Origin: Bugula neritina
Lineage: Eukaryota; Bryozoa; Gymnolaemata; Cheilostomatida; Bugulidae
Assembly: GCA_964035545.1 (NCBI GenBank)
Contig: OZ037766.1
Span: 17,945,581 to 18,009,580 of the forward strand
Direction: 5' to 3'
Length of the DNA stretch: 64,000 nucleotides
The notes under the pieces were generated by a model that was not told the DNA's origin, made no database searches, and saw only the letters and a program-made list of their open reading frames with translations. The position numbers were made by a program, and so were the translations under genes. Position 1 is the first letter of the stretch, and every line of letters begins with the position of its first letter. Shown here one piece after another: positions 12,366 through 27,208 of the stretch.

Positions 12366-13010
12366 CTGGATATTTCAGTGGGTTATAGTATATTTCAGTC
12401 TGATACAGCGTATTTCAGTATGTTACAGTGTATTTCAGTATGTTGCAGTATTTTGCAATATATTTCAGTATGTTACAGCGTATTTCAGTATGTTGCAGTA
12501 TATTTCAGTATGTTACAATAAATTTCAGTATGTTACAGTACATTTCCGCAAATTACACTATACTTCAGTGAGTTGTAGTATATTTCAGTATCTTGCAGTG
12601 TATCTCAGTATGTTACTGTATATTTCAGTATGTTACAGTATATTTCAGTGTGTTACAGTAAATTTCAGTATGTTACAGTGCATTTGCAGATATTACACTA
12701 TACTTCAGTGAGTTTTAGTGTCTTTCAGTATGTTGCAGTATATTTCAGTATGTTGCAGTATTTTGCAATACATTTTAGTATGTTACAGTGTATTTCAGTA
12801 TGTTACAGTATGTTTCAGTATGTTGCAGTATATTTCCGTGGGTTATAGTATATTTCAGTATGATACAGCGTATTTCAGTATGTTACAGTGTATTTCAGTA
12901 TGTTGCGGTATTTTGCAATGCATTTCAGTATGTTCCAGTATGTTGCAGTATATTTCAGTATGTTGCAGCGTATTTCTGTATGTTACAGTGTATTTCTGTA
13001 TGTTACAGGG
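12366..13010 (+). repeat. Mosaic satellite segment between HOR blocks
   Basis: The segment to about 12,930 matches 17,442-18,006 at an offset of 5,076. From about 12,933 to 13,010 it switches to a short patchwork of units that elsewhere occur apart (TGTTCCAG, then TTGCAGCG, then TTACAGGG). It then joins the 6,545-offset copy, which looks like a recombination scar. Confidence 0.65.
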
Positions 13011-16000
13011 TATTTCAGTATGATACAGCGTATTTCAGTATGTAACAGTATATTTCAGTGTGTTACAGTATGTTGAGTATATTTCAGTAGTTTGCAACAT
13101 ATTTCAGTAGGTTACCAGATATTTCGGTATGTTGCAGCATATTTCAATGTGTTACAGTGTATTTCAGTATGTTGCAATATATTTCAGTATGATACAATAA
13201 ATTCCAGTATGTTACAGTACATTTCCATAAATTACACTATACTTCAGTGAGTTGTAGTACATTTTGGTATCTTGCAGTATATCTCAGTATGTTACAGTAT
13301 AGTTCAGTATGTTGCAGTATATTTCAGCGTGTTTCAGTATATTTCAGTATGTCACAGTGCATTTCCAGATATTACACTATACTTCAGTGAGTTTTAGTGT
13401 TTTTCAGTATGTTGCAGTATGTTGCAGTGTATTTCAGTATGTTACAGTGTATTTCAGTAGGTTTCAGTGTCTTGCAGTATAATCCAGCATGTTGCAGTAT
13501 ATTTCAGGATGTTGCAGTATGTTTCAGTATGTTACAGTATTTTGCAGTATTTTGCAGTATAGTTCAGTGTGTTACAGTATATTTCATTATGTTGCAGTAT
13601 GTTGCAGTATATTTCAGTAGTTTGCAACATATTTCAGTAGGTTACCATATATTTCGGTATGTTGCAGCATATTTCAATGTGTTGCAGTGTATTTCAATAT
13701 GTTACAGTGTATTTCAGCATGTTGCAGTATGTTGCAGTATGCTGCAGTATGTTGCAGTCTATTTCTGTATGTTACAGTGTATTTCAGTATGTTGCAGTAT
13801 ATTTCAGTATGTTACAGTATATTTCAGTATGTTGCAGTATATTTCAGTGGGTTATAGTATATTTCAGTATGATACGGCGTCTTTCAGTATGTTACAGTGT
13901 ATTTCAGTATGTTGCAGTATTTTGCAATATGTTTCAGTATGTTACAGTGTATTTCAGTATGTTGCAGTATATTTCAGTATGTTGCAGTATATTTCAGTGG
14001 GTTATAGTATGTTTCAGTATGATACAGCGTATTTCAGTATGTTACAGTGTATTTCAGTATGTTACAGTATGTTTCAGTATGTTGCAGTATATTTCCGTGG
14101 GTTATAGTATATTTCAGTATGATACAGCGTATTTCAGTATGTTACAGTGTATTTCAGTATGTTGCGGTATTTTGCAATGCATTTCAGTATGTTACAGTGT
14201 ATTTCAGTATGTTGCAGTATATTTCAGTATGTTACAATAAATTTCAGTATGTTACAGTACATTTCCGTAAATTATACCATGCTTCAGTGAGTTGTAGTAT
14301 ATTTCAGTATCTTGCAGCATATCTCAGTATGTTACAGTATATTTCAGTATGTTACAGTATATTTCAGTGTGTTACAGTATGTTGAGTATATTTCAGTAGT
14401 TTGCAACATATTTCAGTAGGTTACCAGATATTTCGGTATGTTGCAGCATATTTCTATGTGTTGCAGTGTATTTCAATATGTTACAGTGTATTTCAGTATG
14501 TTGCAGTATGTTGCAGTCTGATGCAGTATGTTGCAGTGTATTTCTGATTGTTACAGTGTATTTCAGTATGTTGCAGTATATTTCAGTATGTTACAGTATG
14601 TTTCAGTATGTTGTAGTATACTTCAGTGGGTTATAGTATATTTCAGTATGATACAGCGTATTTCAGTATGTTACAGTGTATTTCAGTATGTTACAGTATG
14701 TTTCAGTATGTTGCAATATATTTCCGTGGGTTATAGTATATTTCAGTATGATACAGCGTATTTCAGTATGTTACAGTGTATTTCAGCATGTTGCAGTATT
14801 TTGCAATGCATTTCAGTATGTTACAGTGTATTTCAGTATGTTGCAGTATATTTCAGTATGTTACAATAAATTTCAGTGTGTTACAGTACATTTCCTTAAA
14901 TTACACCATACTTCAGTGAGTTGTAGTATATTTCAGTATCTTGCAGTATATCTCAGTATGTTACAGTATATTTCAGTATGTTACAGTATATTTCAGTGTG
15001 TTACAGTATGTTAAGTATATTTCAGTAGTTTGCAACATATTTCAGTAGGTTACCAGATATTTCGGTATGTTGCAGCATATTTCAATGTGTTGCAGTGTAT
15101 TTCAATATGTTACAGTGTATTTCAGTATGTTGCAGTATGTTGCAGTATGATGCAGTATGTTTCAGTGTATTTCTGTATGTTACAGTGTATTTCAGTATGT
15201 TGCAGTATATCTCAGTATGTTACTGTATATTTCAGTATGTTTCAGTATATTTCATTGTATTACAGTAAATTTCAGTATGTTACAGTGCATTTGCAGATAT
15301 TACACTATACGTCAGTGAGTTTTAGTGTGTTTCAGTATGTTCCAGTATATTTAAGTATTTTGCAGTATTTTGCAATATATTTTAGTATGTTACAGTGTAT
15401 TTCAGTACGTTGCAGTATATTTCAGTATGATACAATAAATTTCAGTGTGTTACAGTACATTTCTGCAAATTACACTATACTTCAGTGAGTTGTAGTATAT
15501 TTCAGTATCTTGCAGTATATCTCAGTATGTTACAGTTTATTTCAGTATGCTCCAGTATATTTCAGCGTGTTTCAGTATATTTCAGCATGCCAAGGTGCAT
15601 TTTTAGATTTTTCACTATACTTCAGTGAGTTTTAGTGTCTTTCAGTATGTTGCAGTATATTTCGATATCTTGCAACTTATTTCAATGTGTTGCAATGTAT
15701 TTCAACATGTTACAGTGTATTTCAGTATGTTGCAGTATGTTGCAGTGTATTTCAGTATGTTACAGTGTATTTCAGTAGGTTTCAGTATCTTGCAGTATAT
15801 TTCAGTATCTTGCAGTATATTTCAGTGGGTTACAGTATATTCCAGTATGTTCCAGTATGTTGCAGTATATTTCAGTATGTTGCAGTGTATTTCAGTATGT
15901 TACAGTGTATTTCAGTATGTTGCAGTATGTTGCAGTGTATTTCTGTATGTTACAGCGTATTTCTGCATGTTAGAGTGTATTTCAGTAGTTTGCAACATAT

Positions 16001-17440
16001 TTCAGTAGGTTACCATATATTTTGGTATGTTGCAGCATATTTCAATGTGTTGCAGTGTATTTCAATATGTTACAGTGTATTTCAGTATGTTGCAGTATGT
16101 TGCAGTGTATTTATGTATGTTACAGGGTATTTCAGTATGTTGCAGTATATTTCAGTATGTTACTGTATGTTTCAGTATGTTGCAGTATATCTCCGTGGGT
16201 TATAGTATATTTCAGTATGATACAGCGTATTTCAGTATGTTACAGTGTATTTCAGTATGTTGAAGTATTTTGCAATGCATTTCAGTATGTTACAGTGTAT
16301 TTCAGTATGTTGCAGTATATTTCAGTATGTTACAATAAATTTCAGTATGTTACAGTACATTTCCTTAAATTACACCATACTTCAGTGAGTTGTAGTATAT
16401 TTCAGTATGTTGCAGTATATCTCAGTATGTTACAGTATATTTCAGTATGTTACAGTATATTTCAGTGTGTTACAGTATGTTGAGTATATTTCAGTAGTTT
16501 GCAACATATTTCAGTAGGTTACCAGATATTTCGGTATGTTGCAGCATATTTCAATGTGTTGCAGTGTATTTCAAAATGTTACAGTGTATTTCAGTGTGTT
16601 GCAGTATGTTGCAGTATGATGCAGTATGTTTCAGTGTATTTCTGTATGTTACAGTGTATTTCAGTATGTTGCAGTATATCTCAGTATGTTACTGTATATT
16701 TCAGTATGTTTCAGTATATTTCATTGTATTACAGTAAATTTCAGTATGTTACAGTGCATTTGCAGATATTACACTATACGTCAGTGAGTTTTAATGTGTT
16801 TCAGTATGGTCCAGTATATTTCAGTATGTTGCAGTATTTTGCAATATATTTTAGTATGTTACAGTGTATTTCAGTACGTTGCAGTATATTTCAGTATGAT
16901 ACAATAAATTTCAGTGTGTTACAGTACATTTCTGCAAATTACACTATACTTCAGTGAGTTGTAGTATATTTCAGTATCTTGCAGTATATCTCAGTATGTT
17001 ACAGTTTATTTCAGTATGCTCCAGTATATTTCAGCGTGTTTCAGTATATTTCAGCATGCCAAGGTGCATTTTTAGATTTTTCATTATACTTCAGTGAGTT
17101 TTAGAGTCTTTCAGTATGTTGCAGTATATTTCGATATCTTGCAACTTATTTCAATGTGTTGCAATGTATTTCAACATGTTACAGTGTACTTCAGTATGTT
17201 GCAGTATGTTGCAGTGTATTTCAGTATGTTACAGTGTATTTCAGTAGGTTTCAGTATCTTGCAGTATATTTCAGTATGTTGCAGTATATTTCAGTGGGTT
17301 ACAGTATATTCCAGTATGTTCCAGTATGTTGCAGTATATTTCAGTATGTTGCAGTGTATTTCAGTATGTTACAGTGTATTTCAGTATGTTGCAGTATGTT
17401 GCAGTGTATTTCTGTATGTTACAGCGTATTTCTGTATGTT
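13011..17440 (+). repeat. 4.4-kb copy of 6,466-10,890 (offset 6,545)
   Basis: Landmarks at 6,852, 7,114, 7,983, 8,131, 8,485, 9,080, 9,477, 9,954 and 10,549 recur at exactly +6,545 (13,397, 13,659, 14,528, 14,676, 15,030, 15,625, 16,022, 16,499 and 17,094). The copy includes two 1,469-bp HOR units (about 14,676-16,144 and 16,145-17,440). The 1,469-bp duplication was therefore already present when the larger segment was copied. Confidence 0.85.
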
Positions 17441-20400
17441 GCTGTATATTTCAGTGGGTTATAGTATATTTCAGTCTGATACAGCGTATTTCAGTATGTT
17501 ACAGTGTATTTCAGTATGTTGCAGTATTTTGCAATATATTTCAGTATGTTACAGCGTATTTCAGTATGTTGCAGTATATTTCAGTATGTTACAATAAATT
17601 TCAGTATGTTACAGTACATTTCCGCAAATTACACTATACTTCAGTGAGTTGTAGTATATTTCAGTATCTTGCAGTATATCTCAGTATGTTACTGTATATT
17701 TCAGTATGTTACAGTATATTTCAGTGTGTTACAGTAAATTTCAGTATGTTACAGTGCATTTGCAGATATTACACTATACTTCAGTGAGTTTTAGTGTCTT
17801 TCAGTATGTTGCAGTATATTTCAGTATGTTGCAGTATTTTGCAATACATTTTAGTATGTTACAGTGTATTTCAGTATGTTACAGTATGTTTCAGTATGTT
17901 GCAGTATATTTCCGTGGGTTATAGTATATTTCAGTATGATACAGCGTATTTCAGTATGTTACAGTGTATTTCAGTATGTTGCGGTATTTTGCAATGCATT
18001 TCAGTATGTTACAGTGTATTTCAGTATGTTGCAGTATATTTCAGTATGTTACAATAAATTTCAGTATGTTACAGTACATTTCCGTAAATTATACCATGCT
18101 TCAGTGAGTTGTAGTATATTTCAGTATCTTGAAGCATATCTCAGTATGTTACAGTATATTTCAGTATGTTACAGTATATTTCAGTGTGTTACAGTATGTT
18201 GAGTATATTTCAGTAGTTTGCAACATATTTCAGTAGGTTACCAGATATTTCGGTATGTTGCAGCATATTTCAATGTGTTGCAGTGTACTTCAATATGTTA
18301 CAGTGTATTTCAGTATGTTGCAGTATGTTGCAGTCTGATGCAGTATGTTGCAGTGTATTTCTGATTGTTACAGTGTATTTCAGTATGTTGCAGTATATTT
18401 CAGTATGTTACAGTATGTTTCAGTATGTTGCAGTATACTTCAGTGGGTTATAGTATATTTCAGTATGATACAGCGTATTTCAGTATGTTACAGTGTATTT
18501 CAGTATGTTACAGTATGTTTCAGTATGTTGCAATATATTTCCGTGGGTTATAGTATATTTCAGTATGATACAGCGTATTTCAGTATGTTACAGTGTATTT
18601 CAGTATGTTGCGGTATTTTGCAGTATGCTGCAGTATGTTGCAGTGTATTTCTGTATGTTACAGTGTATTTCAGTATGTTGCAGTATATTTCAGTATGTTA
18701 CAGTATATTTCAGTATGTTGCAGTATATTTCAGTGGGTTATAGTATATTTCAGTATGATACGGCGTCTTTCAGTATGTTACAGTGTATTTCAGTATGTTG
18801 CAGTATTTTGCAATATGTTTCAGTATGTTACAGTGTATTTCAGTATGTTGCAGTATATTTCAGTATGTTGCAGTATATTTCAGTGGGTTATAGTATATTT
18901 CAGTATGATACAGCGTATTTCAGTATGTTACAGTGTATTTCAGTATGTTACAGTATGTTTCAGTATGTTGCAGTATATTTCCGTGGGTTATAGTATATTT
19001 CAGTATGATACAGCGTATTTCAGTATGTTACAGTGTATTTCAGTATGTTGCGGTATTTTGCAATGCATTTCAGTATGTTACAGTGTATTTCAGTATGTTG
19101 CAGTATATTTCAGTATGTTACAATAAATTCCAGTATGTTACAGTACATTTCCGTAAATTATACCATGCTTCAGTGAGTTGTAGTATATTTCAGTATCTTG
19201 CAGCATATCTCAGTATGTTACAGTATATTTCAGTATGTTACAGTATATTTCAGTGTGTTACAGTATGTTGAGTATATTTCAGTAGTTTGCAACATATTTC
19301 AGTAGGTTACCAGATATTTCGGTATGTTGCAGCATATTTCAATGTGTTGCAGTGTATTTCAATATGTTACAGTGTATTTCAGTATGTTGCAGTATGTTGC
19401 AGTCTGATGCAGTATGTTGCAGTGTATTTCTGATTGTTACAGTGTATTTCAGTATGTTGCAGTATATTTCAGTATGTTACAGTATGTTTCAGTATGTTGC
19501 AGTATACTTCAGTGGGTTATAGTATATTTCAGTATGATACAGCGTATTTCAGTATGTTACAGTGTATTTCAGTATGTTACAGTATGTTTCAGTATGTTGC
19601 AATATATTTCCGTGGGTTATAGTATATTTCAGTATGATACAGCGTATTTCAGTATGTTACAGTGTATTTCAGTATGATGCAGTATTTTGCAATGCATTTC
19701 AGTATGTTACAGTGTATTTCAGTATGTTGCTGTATATTTCAGTGGGTTAAAGTATATTTCAGTCTGATACAGCGTATTTCAGTATGTTACAGTGTATTTC
19801 AGTATGTTGCAGTATTTTGCAATATATTTCAGTATGTTACAGCGTATTTCAGTATGTTGCAGTATATTTCAGTATGTTACAATAAATTTCAGTATGTTAC
19901 AGTACATTTCCGTAAATTACACTATACTTCAGTGAGTTGTAGTATATTTCAGTATCTTGCAGTATATCTCAGTATGTTACTGTATATTTCAGTATGTTAC
20001 AGTATATTTCAGTGTGTTACAGTAAATTTCAGTATGTTACAGTGCATTTGCAGATATTACACTATACTTCAGTGAGTTTTAGTGTCTTTCAGTATGTTGC
20101 AGTATATTTCAGTATGTTGCAGTATTTTGCAATACATTTTAGTATGTTACAGTGTATTTCAGTATGTTACAGTATGTTTCAGTATGTTGCAGTATATTTC
20201 CGTGGGTTATAGTATATTTCAGTATGATACAGCGTATTTCAGTATGTTACAGTGTATTTCAGTATGTTGCGGTATTTTGCAATGCATTTTAGTATGTTAC
20301 AGTGTATTTCAGTATGTTGCAGTATATTTCAGTATGTTACAATAAATTTCAGTATGTTACAGTACATTTCCGTAAATTATACCATGCTTCAGTGAGTTGT

Positions 20401-20855
20401 AGTATATTTCAGTATCTTGAAGCATATCTCAGTATGTTACAGTATATTTCAGTATGTTACAGTATATTTCAGTGTGTTACAGTATGTTGAGTATATTTCA
20501 GTAGTTTGCAACATATTTCAGTAGGTTACCAGATATTTCGGTATGTTGCAGCATATTTCAATGTGTTGCAGTGTATTTCAATATGTTACAGTGTATTTCA
20601 GTATGTTGCAGTATGTTGCAGTCTGATGCAGTATGTTGCAGTGTATTTCTGATTGTTACAGTGTATTTCAGTATGTTGCAGTATATTTCAGTATGTTACA
20701 GTATGTTTCAGTATGTTGCAGTATACTTCAGTGGGTTATAGTATATTTCAGTATGATACAGCGTATTTCAGTATGTTACAGTGTATTTCAGTATGTTACA
20801 GTATGTTTCAGTATGTTGCAATATATTTCCGTGGGTTATAGTATATTTCAGTATG
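17430..20855 (+). repeat. Nested 2,288-bp and 1,069-bp tandem duplications
   Basis: The 2,288-bp period relates 17,430-18,567 to 19,718-20,855 (landmarks at 17,706, 17,794 and 18,345 recur at 19,994, 20,082 and 20,633). Inside it, a 1,069-bp period relates 17,855-18,620 to 18,924-19,689 (17,864 to 18,933; 18,345 to 19,414; 18,493 to 19,562). The overlap of two periods shows two separate exchange events. Confidence 0.8.
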
Positions 20856-21014
20856 TTACAGTGTATTTCAGTATGTTGCAGTATTTTGCAATGCATTTCA
20901 GTATGTTACAGTGTATTTCAGTATGTTGCAGTATATTTCAGTATGTTACAATAAATTTCAGTGTGTTACAGTACATTTCCTTAAATTACACCATACTTCA
21001 GTGAGTTGTAGTAT
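20856..21014 (+). repeat. Satellite linker between HOR blocks
   Basis: Ordinary satellite resembling 14,800-14,960, including the GTGTTACAGTACATTTCC variant also seen near 14,877. No other structure is seen. Confidence 0.6.
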
Positions 21015-24000
21015 ATTTCAGTATCTTGCAGTATATCTCAGTATGTTACAGTATATTTCAGTATGTTACAGTATATTTCAGTGTGTTACAGTATGTTGAG
21101 TATATTTCAGTAGTTTGCAACATATTTCAGTAGGTTACCAGATATTTCGGTATGTTGCAGCATATTTCAATGTGTTGCAGTGTATTTAAATATGTTACAG
21201 TGTATTTCAGTATGTTGCAGTATGTTGCAGTATGATGCAGTATGTTTCAGTGTATTTCTGTATGTTACAGTGTATTTCAGTATGTTGCAGTATATTTCAG
21301 TATGTTACAGTATGTTTCAGTATGTTGCAGTATATTTCAGTGGGTTATAGTATATTTCAGTATGATACAGCGTATTTCAGTATGTTACAGTGTATTTCAG
21401 TATGTTGCAGCGTTTTGCAATATATTTCAATATGTTACAGCGTATTTCAGTATGTTGCAGTATATTTCAGTATGTTACAATAAATTTCAGTATGTTACAG
21501 TACATTTCCGTAAATTACACCATACTTCAGTGAGTTGTAGTATATTTCAGTATCTTGCAGTATACCTCAGTATGTTACTGTATATTTCAGTATGTTACAG
21601 TATATTTCAGTGTGTTACAGTAAATTTCAGTATGTTACAGTGCATTTGCAGATATTACACTATACTTCAGTGAGTTTTTGTGTCTTTCAGTATGTTCCAG
21701 TATATTTAAGTATGTTGCAGTATTTTGCAATATATTTTAGTATGTTACAGTGTATTTCAGTACGTTGCAGTATATCTCAGTATGATACAATAAATTTCAG
21801 TGTGTTACAGTACATTTCTGCAAATTACACTATACTTCAGTGAGTTGTAGTATATTTCAGTATCTTGCAGTATATCTCAGTATGTTACAGTTTATTTCAG
21901 TATGTTCCAGTATATTTCAGCGTGTTGCAGTATATTTCAGCATGCCACAGTACATTTTTAGATTTTTCACTATACTTCAGTGAGTTTTAGTGTCTTTCAG
22001 TATGTTGCAGTATAATTCGGTATCTTGCAACTTATTTCAATGTGTTGCAATGTATTTCAATATGTTACAGTGTATTTAAGTATGTTGCAGTATGTTGCAG
22101 TGTATTTCAGTATGTTACAGTGTATTTCAGTAGGTTTCAGTATCTTGCAGTATATTTCAGTATGTTGCAGTATATTTCAGTGGGTTACAGTATATTCCAG
22201 TATGTTCCAGTATGTTGCAGTGTATTTCAGTATGTTACAGTGTATTTCAGTATGTTGCAGTATGTTGCAGTGTATTTCTGTATGTTACAGCGTATTTCTG
22301 TACGTTACAGTGTATTTCAGTAGTTTGCAACATATTTCAGTAGGTTACCATATATTTCGGTATGTTGCAGCATATTTCAATGTGTTGCAGTGTATTTCAA
22401 TATGTTACAGTGTATTTCAGTATGTTGCAGTATGTTGCAGTGTATTTCTGTATGTTACAGGGTATTTCAGTATGTTGCAGTGTCTTTCAGTATGTTGCAG
22501 TATATTTCAGTATGTTACAGTATGTTTCAGTATGTTGCAGTATATTTCAGTGAGTTATAGTATATTTCAGTATGATACAGCGTATTTCAGTATGTAACAG
22601 TATATTTCAGTGTGTTACAGTATGTTGAGTATATTTCAGTAGTTTGCAACATATTTCAGTAGGTTACCAGATATTTCGGTATGTTGCAGCATATTTCAAT
22701 GTGTTACAGTGTATTTCAGTATGTTGCAATATATTTCAGTATGATACAATAAATTCCAGTATGTTACAGTACATTTCCATAAATTACACTATACTTCAGT
22801 GAGTTGTAGTGCATTTTGGTATCTTGCAGTATATCTCAGTATGTTACAGTATAGTTCAGTATGTTGCAGTATATTTCAGCGTGTTTCAGTATATTTCAGT
22901 ATGTCACAGTGCATTTCCAGATATTACACTATACTTCAGTGAGTTTTAGTGTTTTTCAGTATGTTGCAGTATGTTGCAGTGTATTTCAGTATGTTACAGT
23001 GTATTTCAGTAGGTTTCAGTGTCTTGCAGTATAATTCAGCATGTTGCAGTATATTTCAGGATGTTGCAGTATGTTTCAGTATGTTACAGTATTTTGCAGT
23101 ATTTTGCAGTATAGTTCAGTGTGTTACAGTATATTTCATTATGTTGCAGTATGTTGCAGTATATTTCAGTAGTTTGCAACATATTTCAGTAGGTTACCAT
23201 ATATTTCGGTATGTTGCAGCATATTTCAATGTGTTGCAGTGTATTTCAATATGTTACAGTGTATTTCAGCATGTTGCAGTATGTTGCAGTATGCTGCAGT
23301 ATGTTGCAGTGTATTTCTGTATGTTACCGTGTATTTCAGTATGTTGCAGTATATTTCAGTATGTTACAGTATATTTCAGTATGTTGCAGTATATTTCAGT
23401 GGGTTATAGTATATTTCAGTATGATACGGCGTCTTTCAGTATGTTACAGTGTATTTCAGTATGTTGCAGTATTTTGCAACATGTTTCAGGATGTTACAGT
23501 GTATTTCAGTATGTTGCAGTATATTTCAGTATGTTGCAGTATATTTCAGTGGGTTATAGTATATTTCAGTATGATACAGCGTATTTCAGTATGTTACAGT
23601 GTATTTCAGTATGTTACAGTATGTTTCAGTATGTTGCAGTATATTTCCGTGGGTTATAGTATATTTCAGTATGATACAGCGTATTTCAGTATGTTACAGT
23701 GTATTTCAGTATGTTGCGGTATTTTGCAATGCATTTCAGTATGTTACAGTGTATTTCAGTATGTTGCAGTATATTTCAGTATGTTACAATAAATTTCAGT
23801 ATGTTACAGTACATTTCCGTAAATTATACCATGCTTCAGTGAGTTGTAGTATATTTCAGTATCTTGCAGCATATCTCAGTATGTTACAGTATATTTCAGT
23901 ATGTTACAGTATATTTCAGTGTGTTACAGTATGTTGAGTATATTTCAGTAGTTTGCAACATATTTCAGTAGGTTACCAGATATTTCGGTATGTTGCAGCA

Positions 24001-27000
24001 TATTTCAATGTGTTGCAGTGTATTTCAATATGTTACAGTGTATTTCAGTATGTTGCAGTATGTTGCAGTCTGATGCAGTATGTTGCAGTGTATTTCTGAT
24101 TGTTACAGTGTATTTCAGTATCTTGCAGTATATCTCAGTATGTTACAGTATATTTCAGTATGTTACAGTATATTTCAGTGTGTTACAGTATGTTGAGTAT
24201 ATTTCAGTAGTTTGCAACATATTTCAGTAGGTTACCAGATATTTCGGTATGTTGCAGCATATTTCAATGTGTTGCAGTGTATTTAAATATGTTACAGTGT
24301 ATTTCAGTATGTTGCAGTATGTTGCAGTATGATGCAGTATGTTTCAGTGTATTTCTGTATGTTACAGTGTATTTCAGTATGTTGCAGTATATTTCAGTAT
24401 GTTACAGTATGTTTCAGTATGTTGCAGTATATTTCAGTGGGTTATAGTATATTTCAGTATGATACAGCGTATTTCAGTATGTTACAGTGTATTTCAGTAT
24501 GTTGCAGCGTTTTGCAATATATTTCAATATGTTACAGCGTATTTCAGTATGTTGCAGTATATTTCAGTATGTTACAATAAATTTCAGTATGTTACAGTAC
24601 ATTTCCGTAAATTACACCATACTTCAGTGAGTTGTAGTATATTTCAGTATCTTGCAGTATACCTCAGTATGTTACTGTATATTTCAGTATGTTACAGTAT
24701 ATTTCAGTGTGTTACAGTAAATTTCAGTATGTTACAGTGCATTTGCAGATATTACACTATACTTCAGTGAGTTTTTGTGTCTTTCAGTATGTTCCAGTAT
24801 ATTTAAGTATGTTGCAGTATTTTGCAATATATTTTAGTATGTTACAGTGTATTTCAGTACGTTGCAGTATATCTCAGTATGATACAATAAATTTCAGTGT
24901 GTTACAGTACATTTCTGCAAATTACACTATACTTCAGTGAGTTGTAGTATATTTCAGTATCTTGCAGTATATCTCAGTATGTTACAGTTTATTTCAGTAT
25001 GTTCCAGTATATTTCAGCGTGTTGCAGTATATTTCAGCATGCCACAGTACATTTTTAGATTTTTCACTATACTTCAGTGAGTTTTTGTGTCTTTCAGTAT
25101 GTTGCAGTATAATTCGGTATCTTGCAACTTATTTCAATGTGTTGCAATGTATTTCAATATGTTACAGTGTATTTAGGTATGTTGCAGTATGTTGCAGTGT
25201 ATTTCAGTATGTTACAGTGTATTTCAGTAGGTTTCAGTATCTTGCAGTATATTTCAGTATGTTGCAGTATATTTCAGTGGGTTACAGTATATTCCAGTAT
25301 GTTCCAGTATGTTGCAGTGTATTTCAGTATGTTACAGTGTATTTCAGTATGTTGCAGTATGTTGCAGTGTATTTCTGTATGTTACAGCGTATTTCTGTAC
25401 GTTACAGTGTATTTCAGTAGTTTGCAACATATTTCAGTAGGTTACCATATATTTCGGTATGTTGCAGCATATTTCAATGTGTTGCAGTGTATTTCAATAT
25501 GTTACAGTGTATTTCAGTATGTTGCAGTATGTTGCAGTGTATTTCTGTATGTTACAGGGTATTTCAGTATGTTGCAGTGTATTTCAGTATGTTGCAGTAT
25601 ATTTCAGTATGTTACAGTATGTTTCAGTATGTTGCAGTATATTTCAGTGGGTTATAGTATATTTCAGTATGATACAGCGTATTTCAGTATGTAACAGTAT
25701 ATTTCAGTGTGTTACAGTATGTTGAGTATATTTCAGTAGTTTGCAACATATTTCAGTAGGTTACCAGATATTTCGGTATGTTGCAGCATATTTCAATGTG
25801 TTACAGTGTATTTCAGTATGTTGCAATATATTTCAGTATGATACAATAAATTCCAGTATGTTACAGTACATTTCCATAAATTACACTATACTTCAGTGAG
25901 TTGTAGTGCATTTTGGTATCTTGCAGTATATCTCAGTATGTTACAGTATAGTTCAGTATGTTGCAGTATATTTCAGCGTGTTTCAGTATATTTCAGTATG
26001 TCACAGTGCATTTCCAGATATTACACTATACTTCAGTGAGTTTTAGTGTTTTTCAGTATGTTGCAGTATGTTGCAGTGTATTTCAGTATGTTACAGTGTA
26101 TTTCAGTAGGTTTCAGTGTCTTGCAGTATAATTCAGCATGTTGCAGTATATTTCAGGATGTTGCAGTATGTTTCAGTATGTTACAGTATTTTGCAGTATT
26201 TTGCAGTATAGTTCAGTGTGTTACAGTATATTTCATTATGTTGCAGTATGTTGCAGTATATTTCAGTAGTTTGCAACATATTTCAGTAGGTTACCATATA
26301 TTTCGGTATGTTGCAGCATATTTCAATGTGTTGCAGTGTATTTCAATATGTTACAGTGTATTTCAGCATGTTGCAGTATGTTGCAGTATGCTGCAGTATG
26401 TTGCAGTGTATTTCTGTATGTTACCGTGTATTTCAGTATGTTGCAGTATATTTCAGTATGTTACAGTATATTTCAGTATGTTGCAGTATATTTCAGTGGG
26501 TTATAGTATATTTCAGTATGATACGGCGTCTTTCAGTATGTTACAGTGTATTTCAGTATGTTGCAGTATTTTGCAACATGTTTCAGTATGTTACAGTGTA
26601 TTTCAGTATGTTGCAGTATATTTCAGTATGTTGCAGTATATTTCAGTGGGTTATAGTATATTTCAGTATGATACAGCGTATTTCAGTATGTTACAGTGTA
26701 TTTCAGTATGTTACAGTATGTTTCAGTATGTTGCAGTATATTTCCGTGGGTTATAGTATATTTCAGTATGATACAGCGTATTTCAGTATGTTACAGTGTA
26801 TTTCAGTATGTTGCGGTATTTTGCAATGCATTTCAGTATGTTACAGTGTATTTCAGTATGTTGCAGTATATTTCAGTATGTTACAATAAATTTCAGTATG
26901 TTACAGTACATTTCCGTAAATTATACCATGCTTCAGTGAGTTGTAGTATATTTCAGTATCTTGCAGCATATCTCAGTATGTTACAGTATATTTCAGTATG

Positions 27001-27208
27001 TTACAGTATATTTCAGTGTGTTACAGTATGTTGAGTATATTTCAGTAGTTTACAACATATTTCAGTAGGTTACCAGATATTTCGGTATGTTGCAGCATAT
27101 TTCAATGTGTTGCAGTGTATTTCAATATGTTACAGTGTATTTCAGTATGTTGCAGTATGTTGCAGTCTGATGCAGTATGTTGCAGTGTATTTCTGATTGT
27201 TACAGTGT
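21015..27208 (+). repeat. 3,097-bp HOR, two complete tandem copies
   Basis: Copy 1 is about 21,015-24,111 and copy 2 about 24,112-27,208. Landmarks at 21,232, 21,592, 22,025, 22,362, 22,949 and 23,211 recur at exactly +3,097. Only a few base differences were seen (for example GTCTTTCAG versus GTATTTCAG near 22,485/25,582, and GTGAGTTAT versus GTGGGTTAT near 22,553/25,650). Both copies lack a 20-bp unit after the TTCCAGTATGTTGCAG landmark that is present near 3,540 and 38,100. Confidence 0.88.
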
